This document shows, one piece after another, positions 1 through 9,107 of a DNA stretch of 64,000 nucleotides. This DNA comes from Hyphomicrobiales bacterium (lineage in GTDB: Bacteria > Pseudomonadota > Alphaproteobacteria > Rhizobiales > Xanthobacteraceae). Under the pieces are notes generated by a model. That model was not told the DNA's origin and did not search any database. It saw only the letters and a program-made list of their open reading frames with translations. The stretch spans positions 1 through 64,000 of the forward strand of contig JAFKKG010000023.1 in NCBI GenBank assembly GCA_017305715.1, read 5' to 3'. Numbering within the stretch: the first letter of the stretch is position 1; each line of letters opens with the position of its first letter. The position numbers and the translations under genes are program-made.

Positions 1-265
<265 letters not shown>

Positions 266-500
266 GACTTGAAACTTCAAACCGGCTGATCACAACGTTT
301 GACGAGGTCCCACCATTCTTATGTCAGCCGAAGCCGACAAGCTGTCTGCGATTCACATCGCGGACAACGATGGTGTAACCTATGTAAACGTGTACCGCCG
401 AAGTCTTTCGTCCGGCCCCAACACTTCAATACTTGCGTATTCAAGCAATCGAGGCCCGCAAGGACTCCGCCGTCCACGTTTCTCTTTCTTCATCTTCACT

Positions 501-512
501 TGTCAAACAGCC
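501..512 (-). promoter_or_regulatory. boxA-like antitermination element in rrn leader
   Basis: On the minus strand the leader reads GGCTGTTTGACAAGTGAAG, close to the bacterial rrn boxA consensus TGCTCTTTGACA/TGCTCTTTAACA bound by NusB-S10. It lies downstream of the promoter at 687-716 and about 235 nt before mature 16S, where an antitermination site is expected. The TTGACA inside it has no matching -10 at a normal spacing, so boxA is preferred over a second promoter. Confidence 0.5.
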
Positions 513-686
513 CGGGACCCGAAGGACCCATCTCCCATGGCTGGGAGCTCCGAAAGCACTTTCACCGGACGACAAATAACAACCGACTTGTATCGGCTGT
601 TGATTCACTCATCGTAATGAGGAGCTTACGGGCGCGAACAGATGCCTTGGCCTCGGGGCCAATGCATCGCCGCGCTCAGTGGCCGG

Positions 687-716
687 GTTATAGGCCCACC
701 CGATCGGACCTGTCAA
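687..716 (-). promoter_or_regulatory. rrn operon promoter
   Basis: On the minus strand a perfect -35 TTGACA (716-711) is separated by 18 bases from TATAAC (692-687), giving a start of transcription near 680, about 415 nt before mature 16S. A perfect -35 with a near-consensus -10 and a GC-rich discriminator is what strong stable-RNA promoters of alphaproteobacteria look like. A second TTGACG lies at 730-725 but lacks a good -10. Confidence 0.7.
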
Positions 717-1117
717 CGGCCTTCGTCAAGAATTTGTCGTACGATGTGGAAGAATTTTACGGGGCGAAGAAGTCCATATATTTGGGACGCTTGCGCCGTA
801 CTTGAGCCACAATCCTGCGACGTTCTGGCTATATCGTAAGCATGGAACGGCCGGATGCCAGTGGGGGCTGCCGGTGTTTCTATCAGGGAACGGCGATCTC
901 AATGAACCCGTCGCCTTTCCCCACACGGCCGAGATACATCGAGAGATCTGCACCTCATTGACGTTCGAGATTGCGGCCAGTCTTCTGGCCTCTGATTCCC
1001 GAATATCGATTCGTGCGGCGCGCGATGCACCGGAATCCTCTCTGGTAGGGGACGGAAACCGGAACTGGATCGAGCGAAGGTTGATCGAATGTTGATGGAA
1101 TTTGGGGGGACACAGGG

Positions 1118-3187
1118 TTGAGCCAGAGGGCGTCACGCGGGAGCGGATATGGACGCGAGACCGGGATCATTGATCTCGGTCACGAGCCGCCGCTTTCCGT
1201 CGATGGGTCCGAGGCCGCGGTGATCGACCGCCGCCGTGTCTCCGTACAATGGTTTAGCGGTACTATCCTGACTGGTCTGTGCGGCGCGGCTCTGATCGGC
1301 GGCGCCGTTTTCGCGTCCCTCGACGGCGAAATGACCTTTGCCAAGGTGCCGGAGCGCGTCGAAGGTGCGTTGCGCGGCGCGTTCGGCGCCAATGATCGCA
1401 TGGCCAGCCTGCACAAGAGCGACCGCTTGCCGCCGCCCGGCGATTCGACCGCCGCCCGTAATGTGGTGAAAGTCTCGACCGTCACCCGCGTCGGCAACCG
1501 CGACGTGATGCGGGTACGCCCGTTCATCCGGATCTCCGGCAACCTGTCGATGACGACGAGCGACCTGTCGGCCAAGATTCCGCCGTTCAACGCCCAGCGC
1601 CTGCTGACCGATGTCGGCGCCCCTGCCGCCGCCGCCTCCGAGGATCCGAACAACCCCGATGCCGTCGAACCGGACGCCGAGGTTTCCTTCGTCACCAAGG
1701 ACCTCGCGACCGTGCTGCCGAAGGCGAAACTCGCCGCCGTGGTCGCGCTCGACGAAGTCCTGATGCGGGTGCGCGACGCCGCCAACTGGCGCGGCAATAC
1801 CGGTGGCGTACGCTACACCACCCTGGCCAACGCCACCGCGGATGCCAGCGGCGTGCAGTCCGACATGAAGCTGGCCTATGCCACCGAAGGCACCATCTCC
1901 GATCCCTATGCCGGCTTTGAAACCCGCGTGGTGCCGGAGAACGTCACGCTGCTGCCGAAGACCAAGGACCAGATCACCGGCGGCAATCCCTCCGGCGAGC
2001 GCGTTCACGTCGTCAAGAAGGCCGACACCGTCGTCTCGATCCTGCGCGACCAGGGCGCGACACCGGAAGAGGCCAGGGCGATCGCGGCAACGCTCGGCGC
2101 CCGCGGCCGTGACGGCGGCCTGAAGGAAGGCCAGAAGATCCGCATCCTGATGGCGCCCGCAGGTCCCGGCCCCGGCGTCCGGTTGCAGCCCTACCGGGTG
2201 ATCGTCGCCAACGAAAACACCATCGAAGCCGTCGCCGCGCTGTCCGACGTCGGCAAATATGTCGCCGTCGACGTCCAGAGCATGAATACGGTCGCCGAGG
2301 CCACCGCCGACAAGGACGACGACGATGATGACGACGGCACCGGCGTGCGGCTCTACCAGAGCATTTACGAGACCGCGCTGCGCAACAAGGTGCCGGCCAG
2401 CGTGATCGAGGACATGGTCAAGATCTATTCCTACGATGTCGACTTCCAGCGCAAGGTACAGCCCGGCGATTCCTTCGATGTGTTCTTCGCCGGCGAAGAC
2501 GAAGGCTCGACCATCACCGAAAAGACCGAAGTGCTGTTCGCCTCGCTCACGGTCGGCGGCGAAACCAAGAAATACTACCGCTTCCAGACCCCCGACGATT
2601 CCGTCGTCGACTATTACGACGAGACCGGCAAGAGCGCGAAGAAGTTCCTGGTGCGCAAACCTGTCAACAACGCGATCATGCGCTCGGGCTTCGGCGGACG
2701 CCGCCATCCGATCCTCGGCTATACCAAGATGCACACCGGCGTCGACTGGGCCACGCCCTACGGCACGCCGATCTTCGCTTCCGGCAACGGCGTGGTCGAG
2801 AAGGTCGGCTGGGAAGGCGGCTACGGCAAATATGTCCGCCTGAAACACAACAATGGTTACGAGACCGCCTACGGCCACATGTCGGCCTTTGCCAAGGGCA
2901 TGGAGCCCGGCAAGCGCGTGCGTCAGGGCCAGGTGATCGGCTTCGTAGGATCGACGGGCATGTCGACCGGCGCCCACGTCCATTACGAAATCCTGGTCAA
3001 CGGCCGCTTCGTCGATCCGATGCGCGTGAAGCTGCCGCGAGGCCGCTCGCTCGAAGGCCCTGTCATGGCGAGCTTCGAAAAAGAGCGCGATCGTCTCGAC
3101 GTGCAGATGAATAATCGCGGCGGCGCCGCGCGCGTCTCCGATGCCGCCGGCACCACGTCCTCGGTGCGGCAAGTCAGCAATCGCTGA
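1118..3187 (+). CDS. membrane-anchored M23 family metallopeptidase
   Basis: Predicted zinc peptidase (LytM/M23) acting on cross-linked peptidoglycan in the periplasm. The 689-residue product has a cytoplasmic N-terminus, one membrane segment at about residues 47-67, a long linker, a LysM/OapA-like segment at about 290-345 (HVVKKADTVVSILRDQG), and a C-terminal M23 domain from about 525. The zinc ligands are visible: His539 and Asp543 in HTGVDW, and the HVH motif with His620 and His622. An acidic run of seven Asp lies near residue 400. The start is TTG at 1118, preceded by a GGGGGA ribosome binding site; no upstream ATG fits. Such large M23 proteins usually act in cell separation or envelope remodelling; with active-site residues intact it should be an enzyme, not an EnvC-type activator. 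It is divergent from rrn and monocistronic. Confidence 0.9.
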   Translation: MSQRASRGSGYGRETGIIDLGHEPPLSVDGSEAAVIDRRRVSVQWFSGTILTGLCGAALIGGAVFASLDGEMTFAKVPERVEGALRGAFGANDRMASLHKSDRLPPPGDSTAARNVVKVSTVTRVGNRDVMRVRPFIRISGNLSMTTSDLSAKIPPFNAQRLLTDVGAPAAAASEDPNNPDAVEPDAEVSFVTKDLATVLPKAKLAAVVALDEVLMRVRDAANWRGNTGGVRYTTLANATADASGVQSDMKLAYATEGTISDPYAGFETRVVPENVTLLPKTKDQITGGNPSGERVHVVKKADTVVSILRDQGATPEEARAIAATLGARGRDGGLKEGQKIRILMAPAGPGPGVRLQPYRVIVANENTIEAVAALSDVGKYVAVDVQSMNTVAEATADKDDDDDDDGTGVRLYQSIYETALRNKVPASVIEDMVKIYSYDVDFQRKVQPGDSFDVFFAGEDEGSTITEKTEVLFASLTVGGETKKYYRFQTPDDSVVDYYDETGKSAKKFLVRKPVNNAIMRSGFGGRRHPILGYTKMHTGVDWATPYGTPIFASGNGVVEKVGWEGGYGKYVRLKHNNGYETAYGHMSAFAKGMEPGKRVRQGQVIGFVGSTGMSTGAHVHYEILVNGRFVDPMRVKLPRGRSLEGPVMASFEKERDRLDVQMNNRGGAARVSDAAGTTSSVRQVSNR

Positions 3188-3244
3188 GCCGCCCTACTTC
3201 CCGGCTTCTGATCTGCGAGCTTCGTCGGCGTGAAACCGACACCG

Positions 3245-3265
3245 TTCCGCGACGCGGAATGTTTT
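3245..3265 (+). terminator. possible weak terminator after M23 gene
   Basis: A six-base-pair hairpin TTCCGC/GCGGAA with a three-base loop is followed by TGTTTT. It lies about 60 bases after the peptidase stop codon and before the ABC transporter operon. The stem is short and the T tract poor, so this is only a suggestion. Confidence 0.3.
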
Positions 3266-3395
3266 GCGCGTGCATGGACTTAGTCGAAAGTTCCTCAGCG
3301 AAAAGGTCGCATCGCACGCGGCGCGATAATGCTTGCGGGCCTATCGGACGCGGTCCACTCTCGTTGCAGGGAGACGACGGTGGGGCGCGCGAGGC

Positions 3396-4352
3396 ATGCA
3401 GGCATATCTGGCACGGCGACTATTGGCGCTTGTCCCGGCGCTGTTCTTTGCCAGCCTGATCGTCTTCGTCATCGTACGGCTGGTACCGGGCAGCATCATC
3501 GACATGATGCTAGCCCAGAACGACGTCGGGGCCGACAAGCTCTCGCGTGAGCAGCTCATCAGCACCCTCGGTCTCGATCGGCCGATGTGGCTGCAATATT
3601 TCACCTGGATCGGCGGCATCCTGCTGCATGGCGATTTCGGCAAATCGCTGTGGCAGAACACGCCCGTGCGCGAGCTGCTGGCCGCGCGCATGCCGGTCAC
3701 GTTCGAACTCGGCTTCCTGGCGCTGATCGTGGCGCTGCTCACCGCACTCCCGATAGGAATCTATTCGGCGATCCGGCAGGACACCGCCGGCGACTATCTC
3801 ACGCGCTCGTTCTCGATTCTCATGCTGGCGGTGCCGAGTTTCTGGATGGGCACCATGGTGATGGTGTTCCCTTCGATCTGGTGGGGCTGGTCGCCGCAGG
3901 TCAAGTTCGTCGCCTTCACCGAAGACCCCCTGCAAAACCTCAAGCAGATGATCCTGCCGGCGCTGATCCTCGGCACCTCCCTCTCCGCCATCACCATGCG
4001 GCTGACCCGCACCATGATGCTTGAAGTGCTGCGGCAGGACTATATCCGCACCGCCTGGGCCAAGGGCCTGTCGGAACCACTGGTGGTGATCAGACATGCG
4101 CTGCGCAATGCGCTGATCCCGGTGGTGACGCTGATCGGCCTGCAGGCGCCGATCCTGATCGGCGGCGCCGTGATCGTCGAGCAGATCTTCGTCATTCCGG
4201 GCATGGGCCTGTTGCTGCTCGATGCCATCAGCCAGCGCGACTACCCGATCATTACCGGCGTCAGCCTCGTGATCGGCGCCTGCGTGATGCTGATCAATCT
4301 CGTGGTCGATCTGAGCTACGGCCTGCTCGATCCCAAGGTGAGATACCGCTGA
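3396..4352 (+). CDS. peptide-type ABC transporter permease, DppB/OppB family
   Basis: Inner-membrane permease of a binding-protein-dependent importer for oligopeptides, nickel or similar solutes. The product (318 residues from the ATG at 3396) begins MQAYLARRLLALVPALFF with a first membrane segment typical of DppB, followed by the family's large periplasmic loop (GLDRPMWLQYFTWIGGILLH) and five further membrane segments. The EAA-type coupling motif is visible in RTAWAKGLSEPLVVIRHAL. The ATG at 3396 was chosen because the protein then starts exactly like other DppB proteins; an in-frame ATG at 3333 would add 21 unlikely residues. Its stop codon overlaps the start of the next permease gene (TGATG), so the two are translationally coupled. 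First gene of a five-gene importer operon. Confidence 0.92.
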   Translation: MQAYLARRLLALVPALFFASLIVFVIVRLVPGSIIDMMLAQNDVGADKLSREQLISTLGLDRPMWLQYFTWIGGILLHGDFGKSLWQNTPVRELLAARMPVTFELGFLALIVALLTALPIGIYSAIRQDTAGDYLTRSFSILMLAVPSFWMGTMVMVFPSIWWGWSPQVKFVAFTEDPLQNLKQMILPALILGTSLSAITMRLTRTMMLEVLRQDYIRTAWAKGLSEPLVVIRHALRNALIPVVTLIGLQAPILIGGAVIVEQIFVIPGMGLLLLDAISQRDYPIITGVSLVIGACVMLINLVVDLSYGLLDPKVRYR

Positions 4353-5248
4353 TGACGCTGGCGATCGACATTCCGGCCGCGAGCGGCAAGACCCAGCGTA
4401 ACGGCGCGCTCCGCTTTATCCTGCGTCTGTTCCGCGAGAAGCCCCTGGGGGCGGCCGGCGGCGTGATCTTCATCCTGTTCCTGTTGTGCGGACTGTTCGC
4501 CGACGTGCTGGCGCCGTACGGCATGAACCAGATCAGCCCGCGCAACCGGCTGCTGGCGCCGTCATGGGCCCATCCGTTCGGAACCGACAATCTCGGCCGC
4601 GACATGCTGTCGCGCTGCCTCTACGGCGCGCAAATATCCGTCATCATCGCGTTCACGACCGCGACGCTGGCCACCGTGGTCTCGATCGCGATCGGAATCC
4701 TGACCGGCTATCTCGGCGGCAAGTTCGACCTGATCGTGCAGCGCTTCGTCGACGGCTGGATGAGTTTTCCCGACCTCATCATTCTGCTCGTCGTGGTGTC
4801 AGTGCTCGGTCCGGGCCTGCCGCAGATCATTTTCACCCTCGGACTGCTGCTGGGCATTGCCGGCTCGCGCATCATCCGCTCGGCGGTCGTCTCGGTGCGC
4901 GAGAACATGTATGTGCACGCCGCCCAGTCGATCGGCGCCTCGACCGGCCGCATCCTGTGGCGGCACATCCTGCCCAACATCATGCCGCCGATCATCGTGC
5001 TGTTCACGACCCGCGTCGGCACCGTGATCCTCGCCGAATCCAGCCTGTCGTTCCTCGGCCTCGGCGTGCCGCCGCCGACGCCGACCTGGGGCGGCATGCT
5101 GTCGGGTTCGGGCCGCACCTTCATGTTCCAGGGACCCTGGCTGGCGCTGGCGCCGGGCCTCTGCCTGACCGTCGTCGTCTACGCCACCAACGTATTCGGG
5201 GACGCGCTGCGCGATCTGCTCGATCCGCGCATGCGCGGCTCCAGATAG
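4352..5248 (+). CDS. peptide-type ABC transporter permease, DppC/OppC family
   Basis: Second permease of the importer, expected to form a heterodimer with the 3396-4352 product. 298 residues. The N-terminal cytoplasmic part and first membrane segment are followed by the OppC-type signature (APYGMNQISPRNRLLAPS and HPFGTDNLGRDMLSRCLYGA), which is diagnostic of DppC/OppC. The coupling helix is VHAAQSIGASTGRILWRHILPN. Its start codon shares one base with the stop codon of the upstream permease. 30 bases separate it from the binding-protein gene, which has its own strong ribosome binding site and is probably made in excess. Confidence 0.93.
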   Translation: MTLAIDIPAASGKTQRNGALRFILRLFREKPLGAAGGVIFILFLLCGLFADVLAPYGMNQISPRNRLLAPSWAHPFGTDNLGRDMLSRCLYGAQISVIIAFTTATLATVVSIAIGILTGYLGGKFDLIVQRFVDGWMSFPDLIILLVVVSVLGPGLPQIIFTLGLLLGIAGSRIIRSAVVSVRENMYVHAAQSIGASTGRILWRHILPNIMPPIIVLFTTRVGTVILAESSLSFLGLGVPPPTPTWGGMLSGSGRTFMFQGPWLALAPGLCLTVVVYATNVFGDALRDLLDPRMRGSR

Positions 5249-5278
5249 ACCCAGAAAATAATAATCGGGAGGGAAGTC

Positions 5279-6985
5279 ATGTCTTGTTCTCGCACTCCGC
5301 TACGGATCGCCGCGGCGTCGATCGCCGCAACGCTCGCCTTCTCCGCCCCCGGCTGGGCGCAATCGGAGCAACCGCCGAAACCCGGCGGCACGCTGGAAGT
5401 CGGGACCGTCTATGTCACGCTGTCGGCGCTGTCGTTCGATTCCGCGGACTGGAACTGGAAGCATAACCACGATACCGGCGCGGTTTACGAGCAGCTCTTC
5501 GTGGCCGATCTGTCCAAATCCAAACGACTCGGCGGCAAACATCCGTTCTATGCCGACGCCTGGCTGCCGTCGGACGCGATCAAGGGCGAACTCGCCGAGA
5601 CCTGGACCTGGAAACAGAATCCGCTGCGCCTGGAAATCAACCTGCGCAAGGGCGTGATGTTTCCCGACAAGCCCGGCGTGATGGCGGCCCGCGAAATGGT
5701 CGCTGACGACATCGTGTTCGCCTACAACCGGCTCGACAAGAGCCCGAAGAAAATTTCAGGCTATTTCGATCACCTCGACAAGGTCGAGGCCACCGACAAG
5801 CACACCGTGGTCTTCACCTTCAAGAACTACAACGCCGAATGGGACTATCGCTTCGGCTGGGGCTACTACTCCGCCATCATTCCGAAGGAAGTCGCCGACG
5901 CCGGCGCCGGCAACTGGAAGAACGTCAACGGCACCGGCCCGTTCATGCTCGGCGATTTCGTGCAGGGCAATTCCAACACCTATGTGAAGAATCCGAACTA
6001 TTGGGGCACCGAGAAGATCAACGGCGTCGAGACCAAACTGCCGCTGCTCGACAAGGTCGTGTATCGCACCATCAAGGATGAAGCGACCTTCCTCACCGCG
6101 TTGCGCACCGCAAAGCTCGACATCCTGGAGAACATCCGCTGGTCGGCGGTCGATGAGCTGAAGAAGAGCGCGCCGCAATTGCAGTGGTCGAAATGGCTGT
6201 CGATGAACGGCCAGTTCGTCGCGATGCGCGTCGACACCAAGCCGTTCGACGATATCCGCGTCCGCCGCGCGCTCAATCTCGCCGTCAACAAGCAGGAAAT
6301 CGTCAAGGAGTATTATGGCGGCAACGCCGAGCTCTTCGCCTATCCGCAACACCCTGATTATCTTGGCTATTTCGAGCCGCTGGAGGCGATGCCGGACTCG
6401 ATCAAGGAGCTCTATACCTACAATCCGGAGAAGGCGAAGAAGCTGCTGGCCGAGGCCGGCGTGCCGAAGGGATTTACCTTCAAGGTACAGGTCTGCTCCT
6501 GCTCGCCCGATCACATGGACCTGCTGCCGCTGATTGCGGCCTACCTGGAGCAGGTCGGCGTCAAGATGGACATTCAGCCGCTGGAATATGGCGCGTTTCT
6601 CTCGGCCATGACCAGCAAGACCAATGCGCCGGGCTATCTGATGAGCAACGGCCATACCAATCCGACCACCACCATCCGCAAGAGCTTCGTTCGCGGCCAG
6701 GTCTGGAATCCGTCGCAGTGGAACGATCCCGAATACGACAAGAAGATGGATGCGGCCTATCTCGAGCAGGATGAGACCAAGCGTCAGGCCATGCTCAAGG
6801 AGATGACGCGGGAGATCCTCGACAAGGCGCCCTATATCTGGCTGCCGACGCCCTACATCTTCACCGCGTGGTGGCCCTGGGTGAAGAATTACGGCGGCGA
6901 ACTCCGTGCCGGCGCCGTCCGTCCCGGACCGATCTACGCCCGGATCTGGATCGACCAGGATCTGAAGAAAAAGATGGGCCATTGA
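5279..6985 (+). CDS. peptide/nickel-type ABC transporter substrate-binding protein
   Basis: Periplasmic solute receptor of the SBP_bac_5 family (class C), 568 residues. A signal peptide is clear: basic start, hydrophobic core AAASIAATLAFSA and cleavage near GWAQ-SEQ. The mature part starts with the family pattern KPGGTLEVG, then DIVFAYNRL, NGTGPFML and FDDIRVRRALNLAVNKQEI, the last being the highly conserved DVRVRRAIxxAID-type motif. The ribosome binding site GGGAGGG precedes the ATG by six bases. The ligand cannot be read from sequence; the family takes peptides, nickel, opines, oligosaccharides and others. Two ATPase genes follow within 6 bases, completing the transporter. Confidence 0.92.
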   Translation: MSCSRTPLRIAAASIAATLAFSAPGWAQSEQPPKPGGTLEVGTVYVTLSALSFDSADWNWKHNHDTGAVYEQLFVADLSKSKRLGGKHPFYADAWLPSDAIKGELAETWTWKQNPLRLEINLRKGVMFPDKPGVMAAREMVADDIVFAYNRLDKSPKKISGYFDHLDKVEATDKHTVVFTFKNYNAEWDYRFGWGYYSAIIPKEVADAGAGNWKNVNGTGPFMLGDFVQGNSNTYVKNPNYWGTEKINGVETKLPLLDKVVYRTIKDEATFLTALRTAKLDILENIRWSAVDELKKSAPQLQWSKWLSMNGQFVAMRVDTKPFDDIRVRRALNLAVNKQEIVKEYYGGNAELFAYPQHPDYLGYFEPLEAMPDSIKELYTYNPEKAKKLLAEAGVPKGFTFKVQVCSCSPDHMDLLPLIAAYLEQVGVKMDIQPLEYGAFLSAMTSKTNAPGYLMSNGHTNPTTTIRKSFVRGQVWNPSQWNDPEYDKKMDAAYLEQDETKRQAMLKEMTREILDKAPYIWLPTPYIFTAWWPWVKNYGGELRAGAVRPGPIYARIWIDQDLKKKMGH

Positions 6986-6990
6986 GCGCA

Positions 6991-7962
6991 ATGACGCGCC
7001 CGCTGCTGCAAGTCAAAAACCTGACGACACGGTTCCGCACCGAGCGCGGAACCGTGACCGCGGTCGATGGCGTCTCGTTCCATGTCGATCCCGGCGAGAC
7101 CCTCGCGATCGTCGGCGAATCCGGCTCCGGCAAGAGCGTCACCGCACTGTCGGTGCTGCGCCTGATCCCGAACCCGCCAGGCCGGATCGAGAATGGCGAG
7201 ATCCTGTTCGACGGCACCGATCTCTTGAAACTCGACGATCCCGGCATCCGTGCGGTGCGCGGCAATAAGATCGCGATGATCTTCCAGGAGCCGATGTCCT
7301 CGCTCAATCCGGCGCTCACCGTCGGCCTCCAGGTCGCGGAGCCGATCAATGTGCATCGGGGCACGCCATGGGAGAAGGCCTACGAGGCCGCGACCGAACT
7401 GATCGGCCGCGTCCGCATCGGCGACGCCGCGAGCCGGCTCTCCTCCTATCCACACCAATATTCCGGCGGCATGCGCCAGCGCGTCATGATCGCGATGGCG
7501 CTGGCCTGCGCGCCGCGCCTGATCATCGCGGACGAGCCGACCACCGCGCTCGACGTCACCGTGCAGGCGCAGATTCTCGACCTCCTCAAGGAGGTTACGC
7601 GGGAGACCGGCTCGTCGCTGATCCTGATCACGCATGATCTCGGCGTCGTCGCCCGCTATGCCGACCGCGTCGCGGTGATGTATGGCGGCCGCATCGTCGA
7701 GGTCGCCCCTGCCCGCGATCTCTACAAGCACCCGCAGCATCCCTATACGTCGGGCCTGATGGCCTCCGTGCCGCGCCTCGATGGCGGCGGCGGCCGGCGG
7801 CTGATGCCGATCGAGGGCCAGCCGCCTGATCTTTCCAGCCTGCCGCCGGGATGCGCCTTCGCGCCGCGCTGCCGCTCGATCCTCGACCAATGCAAGACCG
7901 CAAAACCTGAGCTGGTTCAGGTCGCCGACCGTCACGCCAAAGCGTGTTTCGCCCATGTCTGA
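6991..7962 (+). CDS. peptide-type ABC transporter ATP-binding protein, DppD/OppD family
   Basis: First ATPase of the importer, 323 residues from the ATG at 6991, five bases after the binding-protein stop. It carries Walker [10 protein letters not shown], the Q-loop in [16 protein letters not shown], the ABC signature YSGGMRQR, Walker [13 protein letters not shown] and the H-loop ITHDLG. The C-terminal oligopeptide extension with four cysteines (GCAFAPRC and following) is present; in OppD/DppD this binds an iron-sulfur cluster or is a structural signature. A longer frame reaching back to 6868 overlaps the binding protein and is not used. It overlaps the next ATPase gene by 8 bases. Confidence 0.94.
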   Translation: MTRPLLQVKNLTTRFRTERGTVTAVDGVSFHVDPGETLAIVGESGSGKSVTALSVLRLIPNPPGRIENGEILFDGTDLLKLDDPGIRAVRGNKIAMIFQEPMSSLNPALTVGLQVAEPINVHRGTPWEKAYEAATELIGRVRIGDAASRLSSYPHQYSGGMRQRVMIAMALACAPRLIIADEPTTALDVTVQAQILDLLKEVTRETGSSLILITHDLGVVARYADRVAVMYGGRIVEVAPARDLYKHPQHPYTSGLMASVPRLDGGGGRRLMPIEGQPPDLSSLPPGCAFAPRCRSILDQCKTAKPELVQVADRHAKACFAHV

Positions 7963-8962
7963 CGCGCTGCCTCAAACCCAGAGCGAACCCATCCTGCGGG
8001 TCGAGGACCTGAAGGTCCACTTCCCGATCACCAAGGGCATCATCCTTCAGCGCCAGGTCGCGACCGTCAAAGCGGTCGACGGCGTTTCCTTCACGATCCG
8101 GCGCGGCGAGACGCTGGGCCTGGTCGGCGAGAGCGGTTCGGGCAAATCGACGACCGGACTTGCCGTGCTGCGGATGCTGACGCCGACCGCGGGGCGGATC
8201 GTGTTCGAGGGACAGGACATCGCGCCACATCGCGGCGCCGAGCTCTTGGGCGTACGGCGCCGGATGCAGATGGTCTACCAGGACCCTTACGGCTCGCTCA
8301 ATCCGCGCATGACGATCCGCAACATCGTCGGCGAACCGCTCGCTGTGCATGGCCTCGACGGCGACAAGGCGGCGACCCGCGACAAGATCGCCTCCCTGAT
8401 CGCCTCCGTCGGCCTCTTGCCCGACATGGCCGATCGCTATCCGCACGAATTCTCCGGCGGCCAGCGCCAGCGCATCGGCATTGCGCGCGCACTGGCGCTG
8501 GAGCCGAGTCTTCTGATTGCCGACGAGCCGGTCTCCGCGCTCGACGTCTCGATCCAGGCCCAGGTCATCAATCTGTTCATGGACCTGCAGGAGCGCCTCG
8601 GGCTCACCTATCTGTTCATTGCGCATGATCTCGCCGTGGTTCGTCACATCTCGACCCGCATCGCCGTGATGTATCTCGGCCGCCTCGTCGAAATCGCCGA
8701 CCGCGACGATCTCTACCGCAATCCGCTGCACCCCTACACCGAGGCGTTGATGGCCGCGGTGCCGGTCGCCGATCCCGAGGTGGAAGCGATGCGGCCGCGG
8801 GCCGTCATCACGGGCGAAGTGCCGAGCGCGCTGCGGCCGCCACCCGGATGCAGCTTCCACACCCGCTGCCCCCGGGCGATGGCGGTGTGCAAGACCGACC
8901 AGCCGCCCTTGCGCGAACTCGGTCCGGGACGCGCGGTCGCCTGCCATCTGCACGCCGGCTGA
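7955..8962 (+). CDS. peptide-type ABC transporter ATP-binding protein, DppF/OppF family
   Basis: Second ATPase, 335 residues, expected to pair with the 6991-7962 product under the DppBC-like permeases. Motifs: Walker [11 protein letters not shown]-loop [13 protein letters not shown] (the DPYGSLNPR form is characteristic of DppF/OppF), signature [15 protein letters not shown], Walker [13 protein letters not shown]-loop IAHDLAVV, and the C-terminal cysteine-rich [15 protein letters not shown] extension. The start overlaps the previous gene by 8 bases. The following gene (9108) is separated by 145 bases, so it may be a separate unit or the last gene of this operon. Confidence 0.94.
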   Translation: MSDALPQTQSEPILRVEDLKVHFPITKGIILQRQVATVKAVDGVSFTIRRGETLGLVGESGSGKSTTGLAVLRMLTPTAGRIVFEGQDIAPHRGAELLGVRRRMQMVYQDPYGSLNPRMTIRNIVGEPLAVHGLDGDKAATRDKIASLIASVGLLPDMADRYPHEFSGGQRQRIGIARALALEPSLLIADEPVSALDVSIQAQVINLFMDLQERLGLTYLFIAHDLAVVRHISTRIAVMYLGRLVEIADRDDLYRNPLHPYTEALMAAVPVADPEVEAMRPRAVITGEVPSALRPPPGCSFHTRCPRAMAVCKTDQPPLRELGPGRAVACHLHAG

Positions 8963-9075
8963 CCGCTCGACGCCACTTCCCGGCGAAGGGTTCTCGACGC
9001 AAGTCATTTTTGTGGCGGCCATGGCGCGCCACACCGACAAGTTTTGTTTGCCAAACTCCACAAGCGAACGAATAC

Positions 9076-9103
9076 TCACCTCCATAATAATAGCGGGAGG
9101 TGA
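9076..9103 (+). promoter_or_regulatory. hairpin that would hide the ribosome binding site of the propeller gene
   Basis: A perfect eight-base inverted repeat, TCACCTCC (9076-9083) and GGAGGTGA (9096-9103), with a 12-base loop rich in A and T, contains the whole Shine-Dalgarno sequence GGAGG that lies 7 bases before the ATG at 9108. If formed in the mRNA, translation would be blocked. The sequence alone does not say whether it opens with temperature, a ligand, a small RNA or a translating ribosome. Confidence 0.5.
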
Positions 9104-9107
9104 CGTC

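Larger units (their letters stand above)
266..1117 (-). other. rrn leader and upstream region, no protein gene
   Basis: This 850-base stretch lies between the 16S 5' end and the divergent M23 peptidase. Short open frames here have no recognisable domains, signal peptides or credible ribosome binding sites. I see a sigma-70-like promoter firing towards 16S (687-716) and a boxA-like element (501-512), which makes 266-680 the transcribed leader of about 410 nt. The part from about 720 to 1117 holds nothing I recognise; it probably carries upstream activating sequence for rrn and the promoter of the peptidase gene. Confidence 0.7.

Noticed and set aside
501-506. Second rrn promoter (TTGACA on the minus strand)
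   Set aside because: No acceptable -10 at 16-19 bases; the surrounding sequence fits a boxA element better.
299-1136. Several overlapping open frames of 65-170 residues on both strands before the M23 gene
   Set aside because: They lie in the rrn leader and promoter region, overlap one another in several frames, lack ribosome binding sites and domain features, and one would run through the rrn promoter.
1133-3172. Open frame of 679 residues antisense to the M23 peptidase gene
   Set aside because: Its composition (Gly/Asp/His/Val-rich without hydrophobic pattern) is what a GC-rich gene gives on the opposite strand; the sense strand has clear domains and catalytic residues.
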